Assembly (NCBI RefSeq): GCF_030814215.1
Contig: NZ_JAUSUT010000001.1
Location: 2,170,001 to 2,234,000 of the forward strand
Length of the DNA stretch: 64,000 nucleotides
From: Amycolatopsis thermophila
Lineage (GTDB): Bacteria; Actinomycetota; Actinomycetes; Mycobacteriales; Pseudonocardiaceae
Reading direction: 5' to 3'
The position numbers and the translations under genes were made by a program. Positions within the stretch are counted from its first letter, which is position 1, and each line of letters begins with the position of its first letter. Below, one piece after another: positions 26,602 to 35,076 of this stretch. The notes under the pieces were generated by a model. The model did no database searches. It was not told the origin of the DNA and saw only the letters and a program-made list of their open reading frames with translations.

Positions 26602-26761
26602 GAATGTCTGTCCTTCTTCACATCGAGGTACACGGGGGGACTCGCAGTCCGTGGCACGCGAGGGCTGGCCGCGGGTCTCGACCGGTCGCGTGCTGGTCCT
26701 CCCGGCTGCGAGGTGCGATCAGGGTAATACAAGATCAACTTGACACTGCACCCTGGCGGCC

Positions 26762-27280
26762 TTAAAGGCCCGCGATCGCCTGCCGGGCAACGGTTCTCGC
26801 CTTCACCGTCTGTTGCTGGTTGGTCGTCACGATGACCGCCGTACCGGCCCTGGCCACGGCATATACCGCGCCGTCCGGTTTCGCTGCGTAACCGCCCTGC
26901 CACCCTGGCGGATCGGTCGCGGGGTTGCTGGTGGCGACCGGGGCGGCCTGATCGACGAGCGCCTTCGCGACAGCCGGATCGCCGGTGTAGACCCGCACGG
27001 TGAGCTGGACCTTGCCGGTCAGCGCGTAGAAGAAGCAGGCCGGGTGCGGCTGGTCGGCGGAGATCTCGACCTTGGACACCCGCTGCCCGTTCGCGTCGGC
27101 GACGAACTGGCTGTCCAGGTACGGACACTTGGCGGCGCGCACGGGCGCGGGTTCAGGCGGCAGCTGCACGGCGGTCGTCGCTGGCGCGCTCGAGGACGGC
27201 GGAGTCGCCGGCGGCGCCGGTTGCGCGGCGCAGCCGGCCAGCGCGGCAGCTGCGAACAGGGTGGGCAGTACTCGTCGCAT
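26762..27280 (-). CDS. secreted lipoprotein (DUF2020-like)
   Basis: 172 aa. A lipoprotein signal MRRVLPTLFAAAALAGC with the lipobox LAGC (Cys 17) is followed by a Pro/Ser/Thr-rich linker and a conserved globular part with AAKCPYLDSQFVADANGQRV and PACFFYALTGKVQLTVRVY, typical of DUF2020. The two later Cys probably pair outside the cell. ATG at 27280 is chosen because it places the signal peptide directly at the N-terminus. Function unknown. Confidence 0.75.
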   Translation of the reverse strand: MRRVLPTLFAAAALAGCAAQPAPPATPPSSSAPATTAVQLPPEPAPVRAAKCPYLDSQFVADANGQRVSKVEISADQPHPACFFYALTGKVQLTVRVYTGDPAVAKALVDQAAPVATSNPATDPPGWQGGYAAKPDGAVYAVARAGTAVIVTTNQQQTVKARTVARQAIAGL

Positions 27281-27381
27281 GGCCCGGCCAGTCAACCATC
27301 CGGTGCTCCCCGGGTTGTGGGGGACGCGCCGCTACAGCAGAGTAAGAGAAGCGCTACTCTTCGTGTTCGTCCGGAGGCGAA

Positions 27382-28416
27382 ATGTATTCACGGCGGGCCG
27401 CCGGCACTCTGCTGGCCCTGGTGACCGGAGCCGCCCTGCTGACTGCGGCCGCACCCGCTCGCGCGGCGGCGGCGGACTTCCCGGCAGGCGATGAGGGCTA
27501 CCACACCTACGCCGAGGTCACGGCGGAACTGCAGAAGGCGGCCGCGAACCACCCGGACCTCGTGGCGCTGTCCAGCGTGGGCAAGTCCTTCGAGGGCCGC
27601 GACCTGAACGTGCTGAAGATCAGCGACGACGTCGCGGCGGACGAGGGCGAGCCGGAAGTGCTGTTCACCTGCAACCAGCACGCCCGCGAGCACCTGACCA
27701 CCGAGATGTGCCTGCACATCGTGCAGCGCTTCACCGACGGGTACGCGACCGACCCGAACGTCAGGGCGATGGTGGACGGCCACGTGATCTGGGTGATCCC
27801 CAACGTCAACCCGGACGGCTCCGAGTACGACATCTCCGGCACCGACTACAAGTACTGGCGCAAGAACCGCAAGCCCGTCGCGGGCGGCGACGAGATCGGC
27901 GCGGACCTCAACCGCAACTGGGGCTACAAGTGGGGTTGCTGCGACGGTTCGAGTTCGCGGCCGGCGTCGGAGACCTACCACGGCCCGGCCGCGTTCTCCG
28001 AGCCGGAGACGCAGGCGGTGTCGCGGTTCGTCGACTCGCGCGTGGTCGGCGGAACCCAGCGGATCAAGGCCCACATCGACTTCCACACCTACTCAGAACT
28101 GGTGCTCTGGCCGTTCGGGCACACCAAGGACGACACCGGCGAGGGCATGACGGCCGAGGAGAACGCCCGCTTCCGCGACGTCGGCCAGCGGATGGCCGGG
28201 ACCAACGGCTACCAGGCCAAGCAGTCCAGCGACCTCTACGTCACCGACGGCGACATCAACGACTGGATGTGGGGCACCCACAAGATCCTCAGCTACACCT
28301 TCGAGATGTACCCGACCGGCCCGTTCCCCGGCTTCTACCCGCCGGACGAGGACATCGCGCGGGAGACCACCCGCAATGACAGGGCCGTCGACATCCTGGT
28401 CGGCGAGGCGCGCTAG
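27382..28416 (+). CDS. secreted M14 zinc carboxypeptidase
   Basis: 344 aa. A signal peptide (RRAAGTLLALVTGAALLTAA, cleavage near APARAAA) precedes an M14 metallocarboxypeptidase domain. Zinc ligands are His and Glu in NQHAREHLTTE and the later His in IDFHTYSELVLWPFG; the catalytic Glu is in YTFEMYPTGPFPGF. It releases C-terminal residues from peptides outside the cell. It is divergent from the lipoprotein gene, with about 100 bp between starts. The C-terminal accessory domain of longer relatives is absent. Confidence 0.9.
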   Translation: MYSRRAAGTLLALVTGAALLTAAAPARAAAADFPAGDEGYHTYAEVTAELQKAAANHPDLVALSSVGKSFEGRDLNVLKISDDVAADEGEPEVLFTCNQHAREHLTTEMCLHIVQRFTDGYATDPNVRAMVDGHVIWVIPNVNPDGSEYDISGTDYKYWRKNRKPVAGGDEIGADLNRNWGYKWGCCDGSSSRPASETYHGPAAFSEPETQAVSRFVDSRVVGGTQRIKAHIDFHTYSELVLWPFGHTKDDTGEGMTAEENARFRDVGQRMAGTNGYQAKQSSDLYVTDGDINDWMWGTHKILSYTFEMYPTGPFPGFYPPDEDIARETTRNDRAVDILVGEAR

Positions 28417-28449
28417 ACAATCGATCCAAGCTCTGTACATCATGCCCAG

Positions 28450-29079
28450 GTGACCGATGCCGACGCGGTGCTCGCCGCGCTCCGACCCGTGCTCGACGGC
28501 CTGGCGGCCACGTTCGGCAGCAACTGCGAGGTCGTCCTGCACGACTACCGCCGGCCGGAGGGCTCCGTCGTCGCGGTCGCCGGCGAGGTCACCGGGCGGG
28601 CGCCGGGCGGTGCGATGAGCGAGCTCGGGCTGAGCCTGCTCAAGCAGGGCCGGGACGCGCGGGACCAGATCAACTACCTGACGCGGACCGACGCCGGCCG
28701 CGTCATCAAGGCGTCGACGCTGCTGTTGCGCGACCGCGACGGTGAGGTGTTCGGCGCGCTGTGCGTCAACGTGGATGTGACCGACCTGCGGCACGCGGCG
28801 GTGTTGCTCGGCGAGCTGGCGGCGGTGACCGCGCTGCCCGACGCGACCACGACGTTCACCAACGACGTCGGGCAGCTGATCCGGGCCGTGGTGGCCGAGG
28901 AGGAGCTGAAGCTCGGGCGGCCGGTGAGCCGGATGACGCGCACCGAGCGGCTGGACCTGTTCCGCGCCCTGGACGAGCGCGGGCTGTTCGCACTGCAGAA
29001 GGCGGTGCCCGAGGTGGCGGCCGCGCTGGGCATCTCCCGCGCCTCGGCCTACAACCACCTGGCGCAGATCAGGTCCTAG
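28450..29079 (+). CDS. YheO-like regulator (PAS domain plus helix-turn-helix)
   Basis: 209 aa. The N-terminal YheO-like PAS domain (LDGLAATFGSNCEVVLHDYR, EVFGALCVNVDVTDL) is followed by a C-terminal helix-turn-helix (AVPEVAAALGISRASAYNHL). This plan is that of DauR-type regulators of D-amino-acid or related catabolism. GTG at 28450 begins the conserved N-terminus. It is 33 bp downstream of the carboxypeptidase and may be co-transcribed. Confidence 0.8.
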   Translation: MTDADAVLAALRPVLDGLAATFGSNCEVVLHDYRRPEGSVVAVAGEVTGRAPGGAMSELGLSLLKQGRDARDQINYLTRTDAGRVIKASTLLLRDRDGEVFGALCVNVDVTDLRHAAVLLGELAAVTALPDATTTFTNDVGQLIRAVVAEEELKLGRPVSRMTRTERLDLFRALDERGLFALQKAVPEVAAALGISRASAYNHLAQIRS

Positions 29080-29089
29080 GTGTACTTGG

Positions 29090-29315
29090 CCAAGACGTGG
29101 GTGGCGGCGGGTTGGAGCCACCCGCGACCGCACCACCACAATCGGCTTCGACTACGTCCACGCGCTATCGATAACCACTCCCGGCTGGCCTACTCCGAGA
29201 TCCTGCCGGACGAGTAGGGCGACAGCTGCGCCGCTTTCCTGCAGCGGGACTCCGGCCCACCTGTGCCGAACACACCAGCCACAACGCGCTCGGCGGCCAC
29301 GCCGCAGTACACCTA
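29090..29315 (+). pseudogene. IS481-type transposase remnant
   Basis: Fragments of the IS481 DDE transposase can be read: TTIGFDYVHA, then after loss of one base near 29166 AIDNHSRLAYSEILPDE, an in-frame TAG at 29215-29217 and GDSCAAFLQRDS. The end reads like HTSHNALGGHAAVHL, the usual NTERRHTALGG terminus, so several hundred bases between are deleted. Frameshift, nonsense codon and internal deletion show it is dead. No terminal inverted repeats are visible. Confidence 0.75.
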
Positions 29316-30194
29316 GGTCTTCGGGGGCAGGCCGAAGACGTTCCACGGCGGGCGCGGGGTGTCGACGGCCTCGTCGTCGGTGATCGGCTTGGCGTTGCCG
29401 CGGAACCGGTCCAGGTCGGCGCCGCTGGTGACGCGGGCCGGGAAGGCCGCCGAGGCGGCGCGGCGGCTGATCCCGGCGAGCGGGAGGTCCTTGCGCGACG
29501 CGGCGAGCACGACGTTGCCGAACCGGCGCCCGCGCAGCACCCCGGAATCGGCGAGCATCACGACGTGCGGGAACACCGTGCCGATCGTGGCGACCACCCG
29601 CCGGGCGAACTTCAGGCCCGGCCCGTCGGCGACGTTGATGAGGTAGGTGCCAGTCGGACGGAGGACCCGGTCGACGTCGCCGGTGAACTCCAGCGTCGCC
29701 ACGTCGCCGGGCATCCGGGCGCGCTGGAAGACGTCCGCGACGACGAGGTCGGCCGAGTCGTCCCGCCGCGTCGTGACGCCTTCCCGTCCGTCGGAGATGC
29801 GCACGCGCAGGTTCGGCACGCTGCGCAGGTCGAGCTGCTCGCGCACGAGGTCGATGAGCGGTTCGTCGGCGTCGAAGACCAGCTGCCGCGAGCCGGGCCG
29901 GGTCGCCGCGATGTAGCGCGGCACGGTGCATCCGGCGCCGCCGAGGTGCAGGGCGTCGAGCGGTCCCGCGTCGAGGCAGTCGATCACGTCGCCGATGCGC
30001 CGGACGTACTCGAACTCGAGGTGCGCCGGATCGTCGAGATCCACATAGGACTGAGCGACCTCGTCGACGGTGAGGAGCCACGCGTTGGCGCGGTCGGCGT
30101 CGGCGAGCAGTTCGGCGAGCCCGAAGCGGACGGGGTACCGCCCGGGAACCGGGCGCCGGGTGTCACGCCTGCGGTTCGTGCCTCTGCCTGCCAT
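29313..30194 (-). CDS. spermidine synthase-like methyltransferase-fold protein
   Basis: 293 aa. SAM-type fold typical of the SpeE-like family: SYVDLDDPAHLEFEYVRRIG, the nucleotide-binding LHLGGAGCTVPRYI, VFDADEPLIDLVREQL, DGREGV and DLVVADVFQRARMPG. True spermidine synthases have a longer N-terminal domain and D-x-(D/E) proton acceptors; here those are only partly kept, so the reaction is uncertain. ATG at 30194 gives MAGRGTNRRRD. It stops 2 bp inside the IS481 remnant. Confidence 0.75.
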   Translation of the reverse strand: MAGRGTNRRRDTRRPVPGRYPVRFGLAELLADADRANAWLLTVDEVAQSYVDLDDPAHLEFEYVRRIGDVIDCLDAGPLDALHLGGAGCTVPRYIAATRPGSRQLVFDADEPLIDLVREQLDLRSVPNLRVRISDGREGVTTRRDDSADLVVADVFQRARMPGDVATLEFTGDVDRVLRPTGTYLINVADGPGLKFARRVVATIGTVFPHVVMLADSGVLRGRRFGNVVLAASRKDLPLAGISRRAASAAFPARVTSGADLDRFRGNAKPITDDEAVDTPRPPWNVFGLPPKT

Positions 30195-30204
30195 CACCGC
30201 AACT

Positions 30205-31065
30205 CTACGTGAGCTTGCGGCACCGCTCGCTGAGCGCGTCGACCCGCCCGGCCAGCGCGGTGTAGTGCGCCTCGGTGCTCGCCTTCGGGATGTCGGCCAG
30301 CAACCGCACGTAGTCGTCGATGATCCGCCGGTACCGCTTGTCGCCGGAATGGCGCGCGTCGAGGTCGATGATCTGCTGGGCCAGCACGGCGGCACCGGCG
30401 GTGAGTGTGCTGCGCGCGTCACCGGTGGCCTCGCGCTGTTCCTGCCGGAGCACGGCGAACTTCGCCGCGCGGCGGGCCGCGAGCTGGATGGCGGCCGCGC
30501 CGAGCACGACCGCGGCGATCGCAGCGGCGGCCGTGAGGTAGCGCGGCAGCGAGGGGCTGATCTCCCGGCTGCCGTCGGGGACGAGGCCCGCGTGCACCAG
30601 CTGGTCGTAGTTGACCGCGACCACCTTGAGCGCTTCGAGGGGACGGTCGGTGAACTGGTCGACGCCGTCGGCGATGACCGACTCGATGACGAAGGCGCGG
30701 CCGATGTCCCGTGCGGTGTCGCCGCCGAGCAGCGTGCAGCCGTAGGTGTCGTACTCGTCGTCGCCCTGGCTCAGCATCAGCACCACGGTGCCCTCGGCCG
30801 CGTCCTCGACGTCGTCGCACACCTCGCGGAGGTCGCTCCCGGGTTGTTCGAAGACCACGACGAGCCTGCGGTTGCCGATGATCCGTTCGGCGGCCGTTTC
30901 GTCGACCCCGACCCCGTCGGCGACGTGGACGGAAGTGGTCCGGACGTCCCGGGCGACGGCGCCGTCGAACAGCCCGGCGGTCCACAACGCCCAGCCGGCG
31001 AACACCAGGAAACCCAGCACGGCGAACCCGAACGCGGTGCGGAAGAAGCCGAACAACCGGGTCAT
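30205..31065 (-). CDS. membrane protein of unknown function (third of a three-gene cluster)
   Basis: 286 aa. Two membrane helices (about 7-32 and 177-195) flank an outside domain (VHVADGVGVDETAAERIIGN, VVVFEQPGSDLREVCDDVED, LMLSQGDDEYDTYGC). After the second helix comes a basic cytosolic helical tail with KRYRRIIDDYVRLLADIP. The outside domain has a TPM-like look but I cannot assign it. ATG at 31065 overlaps the preceding stop (ATGA). Confidence 0.65.
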   Translation of the reverse strand: MTRLFGFFRTAFGFAVLGFLVFAGWALWTAGLFDGAVARDVRTTSVHVADGVGVDETAAERIIGNRRLVVVFEQPGSDLREVCDDVEDAAEGTVVLMLSQGDDEYDTYGCTLLGGDTARDIGRAFVIESVIADGVDQFTDRPLEALKVVAVNYDQLVHAGLVPDGSREISPSLPRYLTAAAAIAAVVLGAAAIQLAARRAAKFAVLRQEQREATGDARSTLTAGAAVLAQQIIDLDARHSGDKRYRRIIDDYVRLLADIPKASTEAHYTALAGRVDALSERCRKLT

Positions 31066-32381
31066 GCGAGCCTGCCCCGCAGGTAGACGGCCGGCCGGTA
31101 CTCGCGGCGGCCCAGGGTCCGGGCGACGTGGTCGAGTTCGGCGGCCGCGTCGTCGAGCAGAGCCGCGACGTGACTGTCCGGCAGGTTCTGGCCGAGTGCT
31201 TCGCCGGCCGATTGCAGGGTGGCGATCGCCCTGGTCAGCGACGGGTCGCTGCTGAGACCGGATACCTCGATGGCGAGCGCGGTGAGCCCGGCCAGGCGAG
31301 CCGGCGAACCGGTGCGTGCCGGGGCGCGGGGCCGGATCGTGCGGGCCGAGAGGACGAGGAAGACGAGCGCGCACCCGGCGAAGACCCACGGCAGGGCGGG
31401 CAGGGCGACGCGCAGCGGGTCGAACGGCTGGTACGGCAGGGGCCGGTCGAAGAGGCCGGAGTAGCGGACGTCGGTGACGCGGGCGAGGTAGGCGCCGAGG
31501 ATGTTGCGTTGCGGGTAGGCGTACGTGCTGAGCCGGTCGCCGAACCGGCTGTAGAAGCTGGCGGCGGCGACCTCGGCGAAGTCGGCCGCCTGCGGGCCGT
31601 GGTACTCGACCCAGTCGCCGATCATCACGACGAGGGGCCGGTCCGGGAAGACGGCGGTCAGCGCGGTGCCGTAGTCCGGGACCGGCTGACCGGCCGGTTG
31701 CCGCGGCAGGACGACGAAGAGGGCGCCACCCGGGAAGGCGGTGGCAGCGCTGTCGGGAAGGCCGGTCAGGGTGGCGCCGGGCGCGATGTGGGTGCCGGTC
31801 GCGCGCAGGTCCGCGGTCACCGGGGCGAGCTCGGCCGGGGTCGGCTCGCGGAACCGGAGGGTGTCGGTGTCGGGTGGTTCGGGCTGGTCGGTGGCCTTGG
31901 CGATGAGGAGGAGCAGGAGGCTGGTGACGTCGCCGGTGGCGAACTGGGCGCGCCAGCCGGTGATCCGGTCGGCGACCGCCTGGCCGGCGTCGCTGGTGAC
32001 CTCGGTGCCGACGATGTGGATGGTGGCCTCGACGTCCTTGACGCGATCGCGTTCGTCTTCGGTGAGGCCGGGCGGAGCGACCAGGATGCGGACGTCCTTG
32101 GTGCCGATGGCGTCGCGGACCCGTTGTTCGTCCCACTGCGCGATCGAGCCGGGCAGCCGCACGACCGAGTTGGCCCGCAGGAGGGCGGTCATCTCCTCCG
32201 ACGAGGGCACCGACGCGTCGCTGATTTCGCCGGCGCTGCCTTCGACGTAGGCGCTCGAGGCGGGCGACTGGCCATAGCTGACGTCGACGGTCTGCTTCTG
32301 GGCGACCAGGAAGACAACGAGGACGACGATCGCGGCGGCGAGGCAGCCCCAGCGCAGCCACTCGAGCTTCCGGGGGATCAC
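31062..32381 (-). CDS. membrane protein of unknown function (second of the cluster)
   Basis: 439 aa. A helix near the N-terminus (about 11-27, GCLAAAIVVLVVFLVAQ), a large outside domain of about 280 residues, a second helix (about 330-347, LPWVFAGCALVFLVLSA) and a cytosolic helical C-terminus with LDDAAAELDHVARTLGRREY. It shares the helix-outside-helix-helical-tail plan of its downstream neighbour, so both may descend from one ancestor or form one complex. GTG at 32381 overlaps the upstream stop. No known family recognised. Confidence 0.65.
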   Translation of the reverse strand: MIPRKLEWLRWGCLAAAIVVLVVFLVAQKQTVDVSYGQSPASSAYVEGSAGEISDASVPSSEEMTALLRANSVVRLPGSIAQWDEQRVRDAIGTKDVRILVAPPGLTEDERDRVKDVEATIHIVGTEVTSDAGQAVADRITGWRAQFATGDVTSLLLLLIAKATDQPEPPDTDTLRFREPTPAELAPVTADLRATGTHIAPGATLTGLPDSAATAFPGGALFVVLPRQPAGQPVPDYGTALTAVFPDRPLVVMIGDWVEYHGPQAADFAEVAAASFYSRFGDRLSTYAYPQRNILGAYLARVTDVRYSGLFDRPLPYQPFDPLRVALPALPWVFAGCALVFLVLSARTIRPRAPARTGSPARLAGLTALAIEVSGLSSDPSLTRAIATLQSAGEALGQNLPDSHVAALLDDAAAELDHVARTLGRREYRPAVYLRGRLA

Positions 32382-32698
32382 CGTTCACCCCGCCACAGCC
32401 GATCCGCGCGACGGGCGTACCCGGCGGCGGTGTCGGCGGCCCGCGAACCCCCACCGTCGGCGATCATCCGTTCCGCGCGGGCGAGGAGTTGCGCGGCCTC
32501 GGGATCGTCACCCGTGGCGGCGTCCCGGCTGATCTGCGCGGTGGCGACCGCCGCGCGGGCGCGGGACCACGCCGCGCCGGTCTCCTGACGCCACTGCCGC
32601 CGCCGCGGCAGGACGACCGCGACCACGCCGGCCACGACGAGTACCACGGCAGCGAGCAGCCAGACGAACCAAGTGGACAAGCGAACCCCAGCGATCAA
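32378..32698 (-). CDS. small single-helix membrane protein (first of the cluster)
   Basis: 106 aa from TTG 32698, or about 100 aa from TTG 32680, which has a better-spaced GGGG. One membrane helix (FVWLLAAVVLVVAGVVAVVL) leads to a cytosolic helical domain (WSRARAAVATAQISRDAATG, QLLARAERMIADGG). The stop overlaps the next gene by GTGA, so the three are one operon. Function unknown. Confidence 0.55.
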   Translation of the reverse strand: MIAGVRLSTWFVWLLAAVVLVVAGVVAVVLPRRRQWRQETGAAWSRARAAVATAQISRDAATGDDPEAAQLLARAERMIADGGGSRAADTAAGYARRADRLWRGER

Positions 32699-33222
32699 GG
32701 AACAGTGGCCCGATTGTCCAGGATCAGCCGCCCGAACGGGGCGAATCCGCCCGAGATGTCACAGAAAACTCGCGTGGCGGCGTGGCGATCTCCGCGCTGG
32801 GTGGCGCGCGCAGACCTCGTCGAGTATTCCGGCCCTGGCCGGGTGACCACCTTCGGCCGGCACGAGGGCGACGTGTTCGTCCAGGGCGGCGAGTTCTCCG
32901 ACGTCCGCAGCAGCCGCTCGCCGTCCCGCATCGCGCGCTGGTCTACGCCGCCGCGGCGAACCAGCCACTCGGCCGCTGCCGCTCCCACAACCCCACCCTC
33001 TGTGCGCAGCTCCCGCGCCTCCCGCGGCCGGTCGTACCGGCTCACCGGCATGCATACTGCCGGGCTCAGCCGCGGAAAAGCCGCGTGCGCTCAGGACGAC
33101 CGGGGGAAGCGGGTCCCCATCGTCCATTTCGGACGTATCTCGTCACCGGCTGAGCATGTCGTCGGCGAGGAGATCGGCTGGGGACCGCTCGCGCCGCTCA
33201 TGAGCGCGAACCCTGCCACGAG
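32699..33222. other. intergenic stretch without a supported gene
   Basis: Open frames exist on both strands, but none has a recognisable domain, a ribosome binding site or a protein-like sequence. It presumably holds the promoter of the three-gene membrane cluster and sequence downstream of tRNA-Ala. Nothing else is seen. Confidence 0.5.
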
Positions 33223-33295
33223 TGGAGCTGAGGGGAATCGAACCCCTGACCTCTGCCTTGCAAAAGCAGCGCTCTACCAATTGAGCTACAGCCCC
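33223..33295 (-). tRNA. tRNA-Ala (anticodon TGC)
   Basis: Minus-strand 73-nt cloverleaf: acceptor GGGGCTG with CAGCTCC and discriminator A; D arm AGCTCAATTGGTAGAGC; anticodon arm CTGCTTTTGCAAAGCAG-like with TGC; T arm GGTTCGATTCC. In related genomes it follows tRNA-Ile directly after gyrA; here the AICE has moved the two 16 kb apart. Confidence 0.96.
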
Positions 33296-33324
33296 GGACG
33301 CGAGCCGCTCGGGCTCGCGCGAGT

Positions 33325-33513
33325 TCAGTTGTTCGTGCCGGCCTCGGCGGCCTTCGCCGGCGCGCTGCCGTTCGTGGAGACGGCGGCCAGCGGGCGCTCG
33401 GTCGGGGCTGTGGCCTCGCGCCACAGGTCGGCTTCAGCCTTGGCGTCCTTGTTGCGCTTGATAACGAACAGCACCCCGCCCGCGACGACGGCGAGCGCCA
33501 GCAGCTTCTTCAC
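33325..33513 (-). CDS. DLW-39 family small protein
   Basis: 62 aa. MKKLLALAVVAGGVLFVIKR forms one membrane helix, followed by NKDAKAEADLWREATAPTE with the DLW motif that names the family, found next to tRNA-Ile/tRNA-Ala downstream of gyrA in actinobacteria. GTG at 33513 with GAGGGG upstream. Function unknown. Its transcription runs into tRNA-Ala 29 bp downstream. Confidence 0.8.
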   Translation of the reverse strand: MKKLLALAVVAGGVLFVIKRNKDAKAEADLWREATAPTERPLAAVSTNGSAPAKAAEAGTNN

Positions 33514-33655
33514 CTTCAGGCCCCTCTTCGAACGGTCCGGCTGACCTCACGATGCTACTGCACCCCCGCCCCGGCGCTCCGCGCGGTGTGGAACGGCCGA
33601 AAGTCCGATTCGGCCGCAGTGCAGTCAAGCCGGCGCTCGCCCCGGAGTGATGTGG

Positions 33656-33679
33656 TTAGTGCCCGCATCCTCCGGGTAG
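33656..33679 (+). promoter_or_regulatory. candidate SigB/SigF-type stress promoter
   Basis: GTTA at 33656-33659 and GGGTAG at 33674-33679 are 14 bp apart, close to the GTTT-N14/16-GGGTA consensus of group 3 stress sigma factors. It lies 32 bp before the csbD-like gene, a class known to be stress-sigma controlled. Confidence 0.45.
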
Positions 33680-33711
33680 CCGAGTCGTGACGGCGACCAA
33701 GGAGGCAGTTC

Positions 33712-33945
33712 ATGACTGACAAGGAAGACCGTCAGGAAGGCATCAAGGGCGCGGTCGAAGGCCTGAAGGGCAAGGTCAAGGAGACGGCCGGGACGTTCCT
33801 CGGCAACGACTCCGCCCAGCGTGAGGGCCGCGCGCAGCAGGAGAAGGCCGACGCGCAGCAGCGCGTGAGCGAGAAGGAAGCCGAGGCCGACCGGGCGCGG
33901 GAGGAAGCGGCCCTCGGCGAGGCGCGAGAGCGCCGCGAGCAGTAG
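33712..33945 (+). CDS. CsbD-like stress response protein
   Basis: 77 aa, highly charged and helical. MTDKEDRQEGIKGAVEGLKG then KVKETAGTFLGND is the CsbD-family signature; the C-terminal half is extra Glu/Arg/Ala coil. CsbD proteins are abundant under general stress with unknown mechanism. ATG at 33712 has GGAGG at 33701-33705. A stress-type promoter lies upstream. Confidence 0.8.
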   Translation: MTDKEDRQEGIKGAVEGLKGKVKETAGTFLGNDSAQREGRAQQEKADAQQRVSEKEAEADRAREEAALGEARERREQ

Positions 33946-33961
33946 CAACACCCCACGACAC

Positions 33962-34002
33962 GGCCAGGTCAGACGCGGCAGGGTTCCCCGTCTGTCCTGG
34001 CC
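33962..34002 (+). terminator. terminator after csbD-like gene
   Basis: GGCCAGG (33962-33968) pairs with CCTGGCC (33996-34002), with an inner AGACG/GTCT pairing. It is next to the candidate parS site. Confidence 0.5.
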
Positions 34003-34016
34003 GTTCCACGTGGAAC
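34003..34016. other. candidate parS (ParB-binding) site
   Basis: GTTCCACGTGGAAC is a perfect 14-bp palindrome that differs from the bacterial parS core GTTTCACGTGAAAC by one symmetric change per half. parS sites cluster around oriC, which is about 25 kb away here, and the site is intergenic. Only this copy was found by eye in the window. Confidence 0.55.
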
Positions 34017-34129
34017 CACGGTTGACCTTGTGGGAACGCCACGCACGGCGGCCATGCCGGCGCCGCCGCGATCGAAACGGTCGAGGAGCCGGCCGCGACC
34101 GCTCCGTGCGTGGTCGCCGACGTCGCGGC

Positions 34130-34987
34130 TCAGGCGTCCCGCACGGCTTGCACGTCGAGGCGGAGTTCGATCGTCGAGCCGACCACGACCAGGCCCTTCG
34201 CGAGTGTCTGCTGCCAGTTGATGGTGAAGTCCTCGCGGTGCAGTTCGGTCTTGGCGACCGCGCCCAGCCGGTCGCCGTTCCACGACCGCAGGCCGAGGTA
34301 GCTCGCGTCGAGCCGCACGCCGCGGCTCGCGCCGCGCAGGTTCAGGGTGCCGTCGATGTGCCACCGGTCGCCGGCGGCGCGCCGCGCCCGGTCGCTGAAG
34401 AAGTGGATCTTCGGGAAGCGTTCGACGTCGAGGAAGTCGGGTGAACGCAGGTGCTCGTCCCGCTTCTCGGCGGCCGTGTCGATGCTGGCCGCGTCGATGA
34501 CGACCTCGATCCTCGAGTTCTCGATGCGCTCGCCCACGTGGATGCTGCCGTGGAACCGGGTGAAGCGGCCGTGGACGCGGGACAACCCGATGTGCCGCGC
34601 GACGAAGCGGATCGACGTGTGGTCGGGGTCGATCACCCAGCGTCCCGGATCGGGCAGGCGGACGGTCGCGTCGGGCTGCAGCTCGATGTCGCCGAGCGAG
34701 GTGTGGTCGCCGCTCGCGACGTCGACGGTGTGCCGGACCTCGCGGTAGCCGCCCGAAGACACCGCGACCTCGTAGGTGCCGGTGGCCGCGGTGACGACGG
34801 CCAGGCCGAAGTCGTCGGACACGGCACGGGTGACCCGCTGGCTGCGCTTGTGGCGGAGCACCATCTCGCCGCCGGAGAGCGGGCTGCCGTGCTCGTCGCG
34901 GAGGCGGGCACTCACCAGACCGGCGCCGGCCGCGAAGGTGACCGGCTCACCGTGACGTCCGTCGCGTCGACGCAGGCGGCTGAACAT
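34130..34987 (-). CDS. YceI-family protein with N-terminal carboxypeptidase-regulatory-like domain
   Basis: 285 aa. Residues 20-105 resemble a CarboxypepD_reg beta-sandwich (GLVSARLRDEHGSPLSGGEM, GTYEVAVSSGGYREV). Residues 115-283 are a YceI lipocalin-like barrel (WVIDPDHTSIRFVARHIG, VVIDAASIDT, RSPDFLDVERFPKIHF, TLNLRGASRGV), a family that binds polyisoprenoids or amides. There is no signal peptide, unlike most YceI proteins. ATG at 34987 has GGAG 8 bases upstream and is preferred over GTG at 35008. Confidence 0.8.
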   Translation of the reverse strand: MFSRLRRRDGRHGEPVTFAAGAGLVSARLRDEHGSPLSGGEMVLRHKRSQRVTRAVSDDFGLAVVTAATGTYEVAVSSGGYREVRHTVDVASGDHTSLGDIELQPDATVRLPDPGRWVIDPDHTSIRFVARHIGLSRVHGRFTRFHGSIHVGERIENSRIEVVIDAASIDTAAEKRDEHLRSPDFLDVERFPKIHFFSDRARRAAGDRWHIDGTLNLRGASRGVRLDASYLGLRSWNGDRLGAVAKTELHREDFTINWQQTLAKGLVVVGSTIELRLDVQAVRDA

Positions 34988-35076
34988 CGGCGGTCTCCAT
35001 TCGCTCACTCGGAAGAGGTCCAGTCGTCGACCCTAAACCAGCGGGAGCGGGGTTCGTGACCCCTCCGTTACCAGCG

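Noticed and set aside
32695-33127. Two overlapping minus-strand frames before tRNA-Ala
   Set aside because: Sequence is low-information, no start signal and no recognisable family; kept as intergenic.
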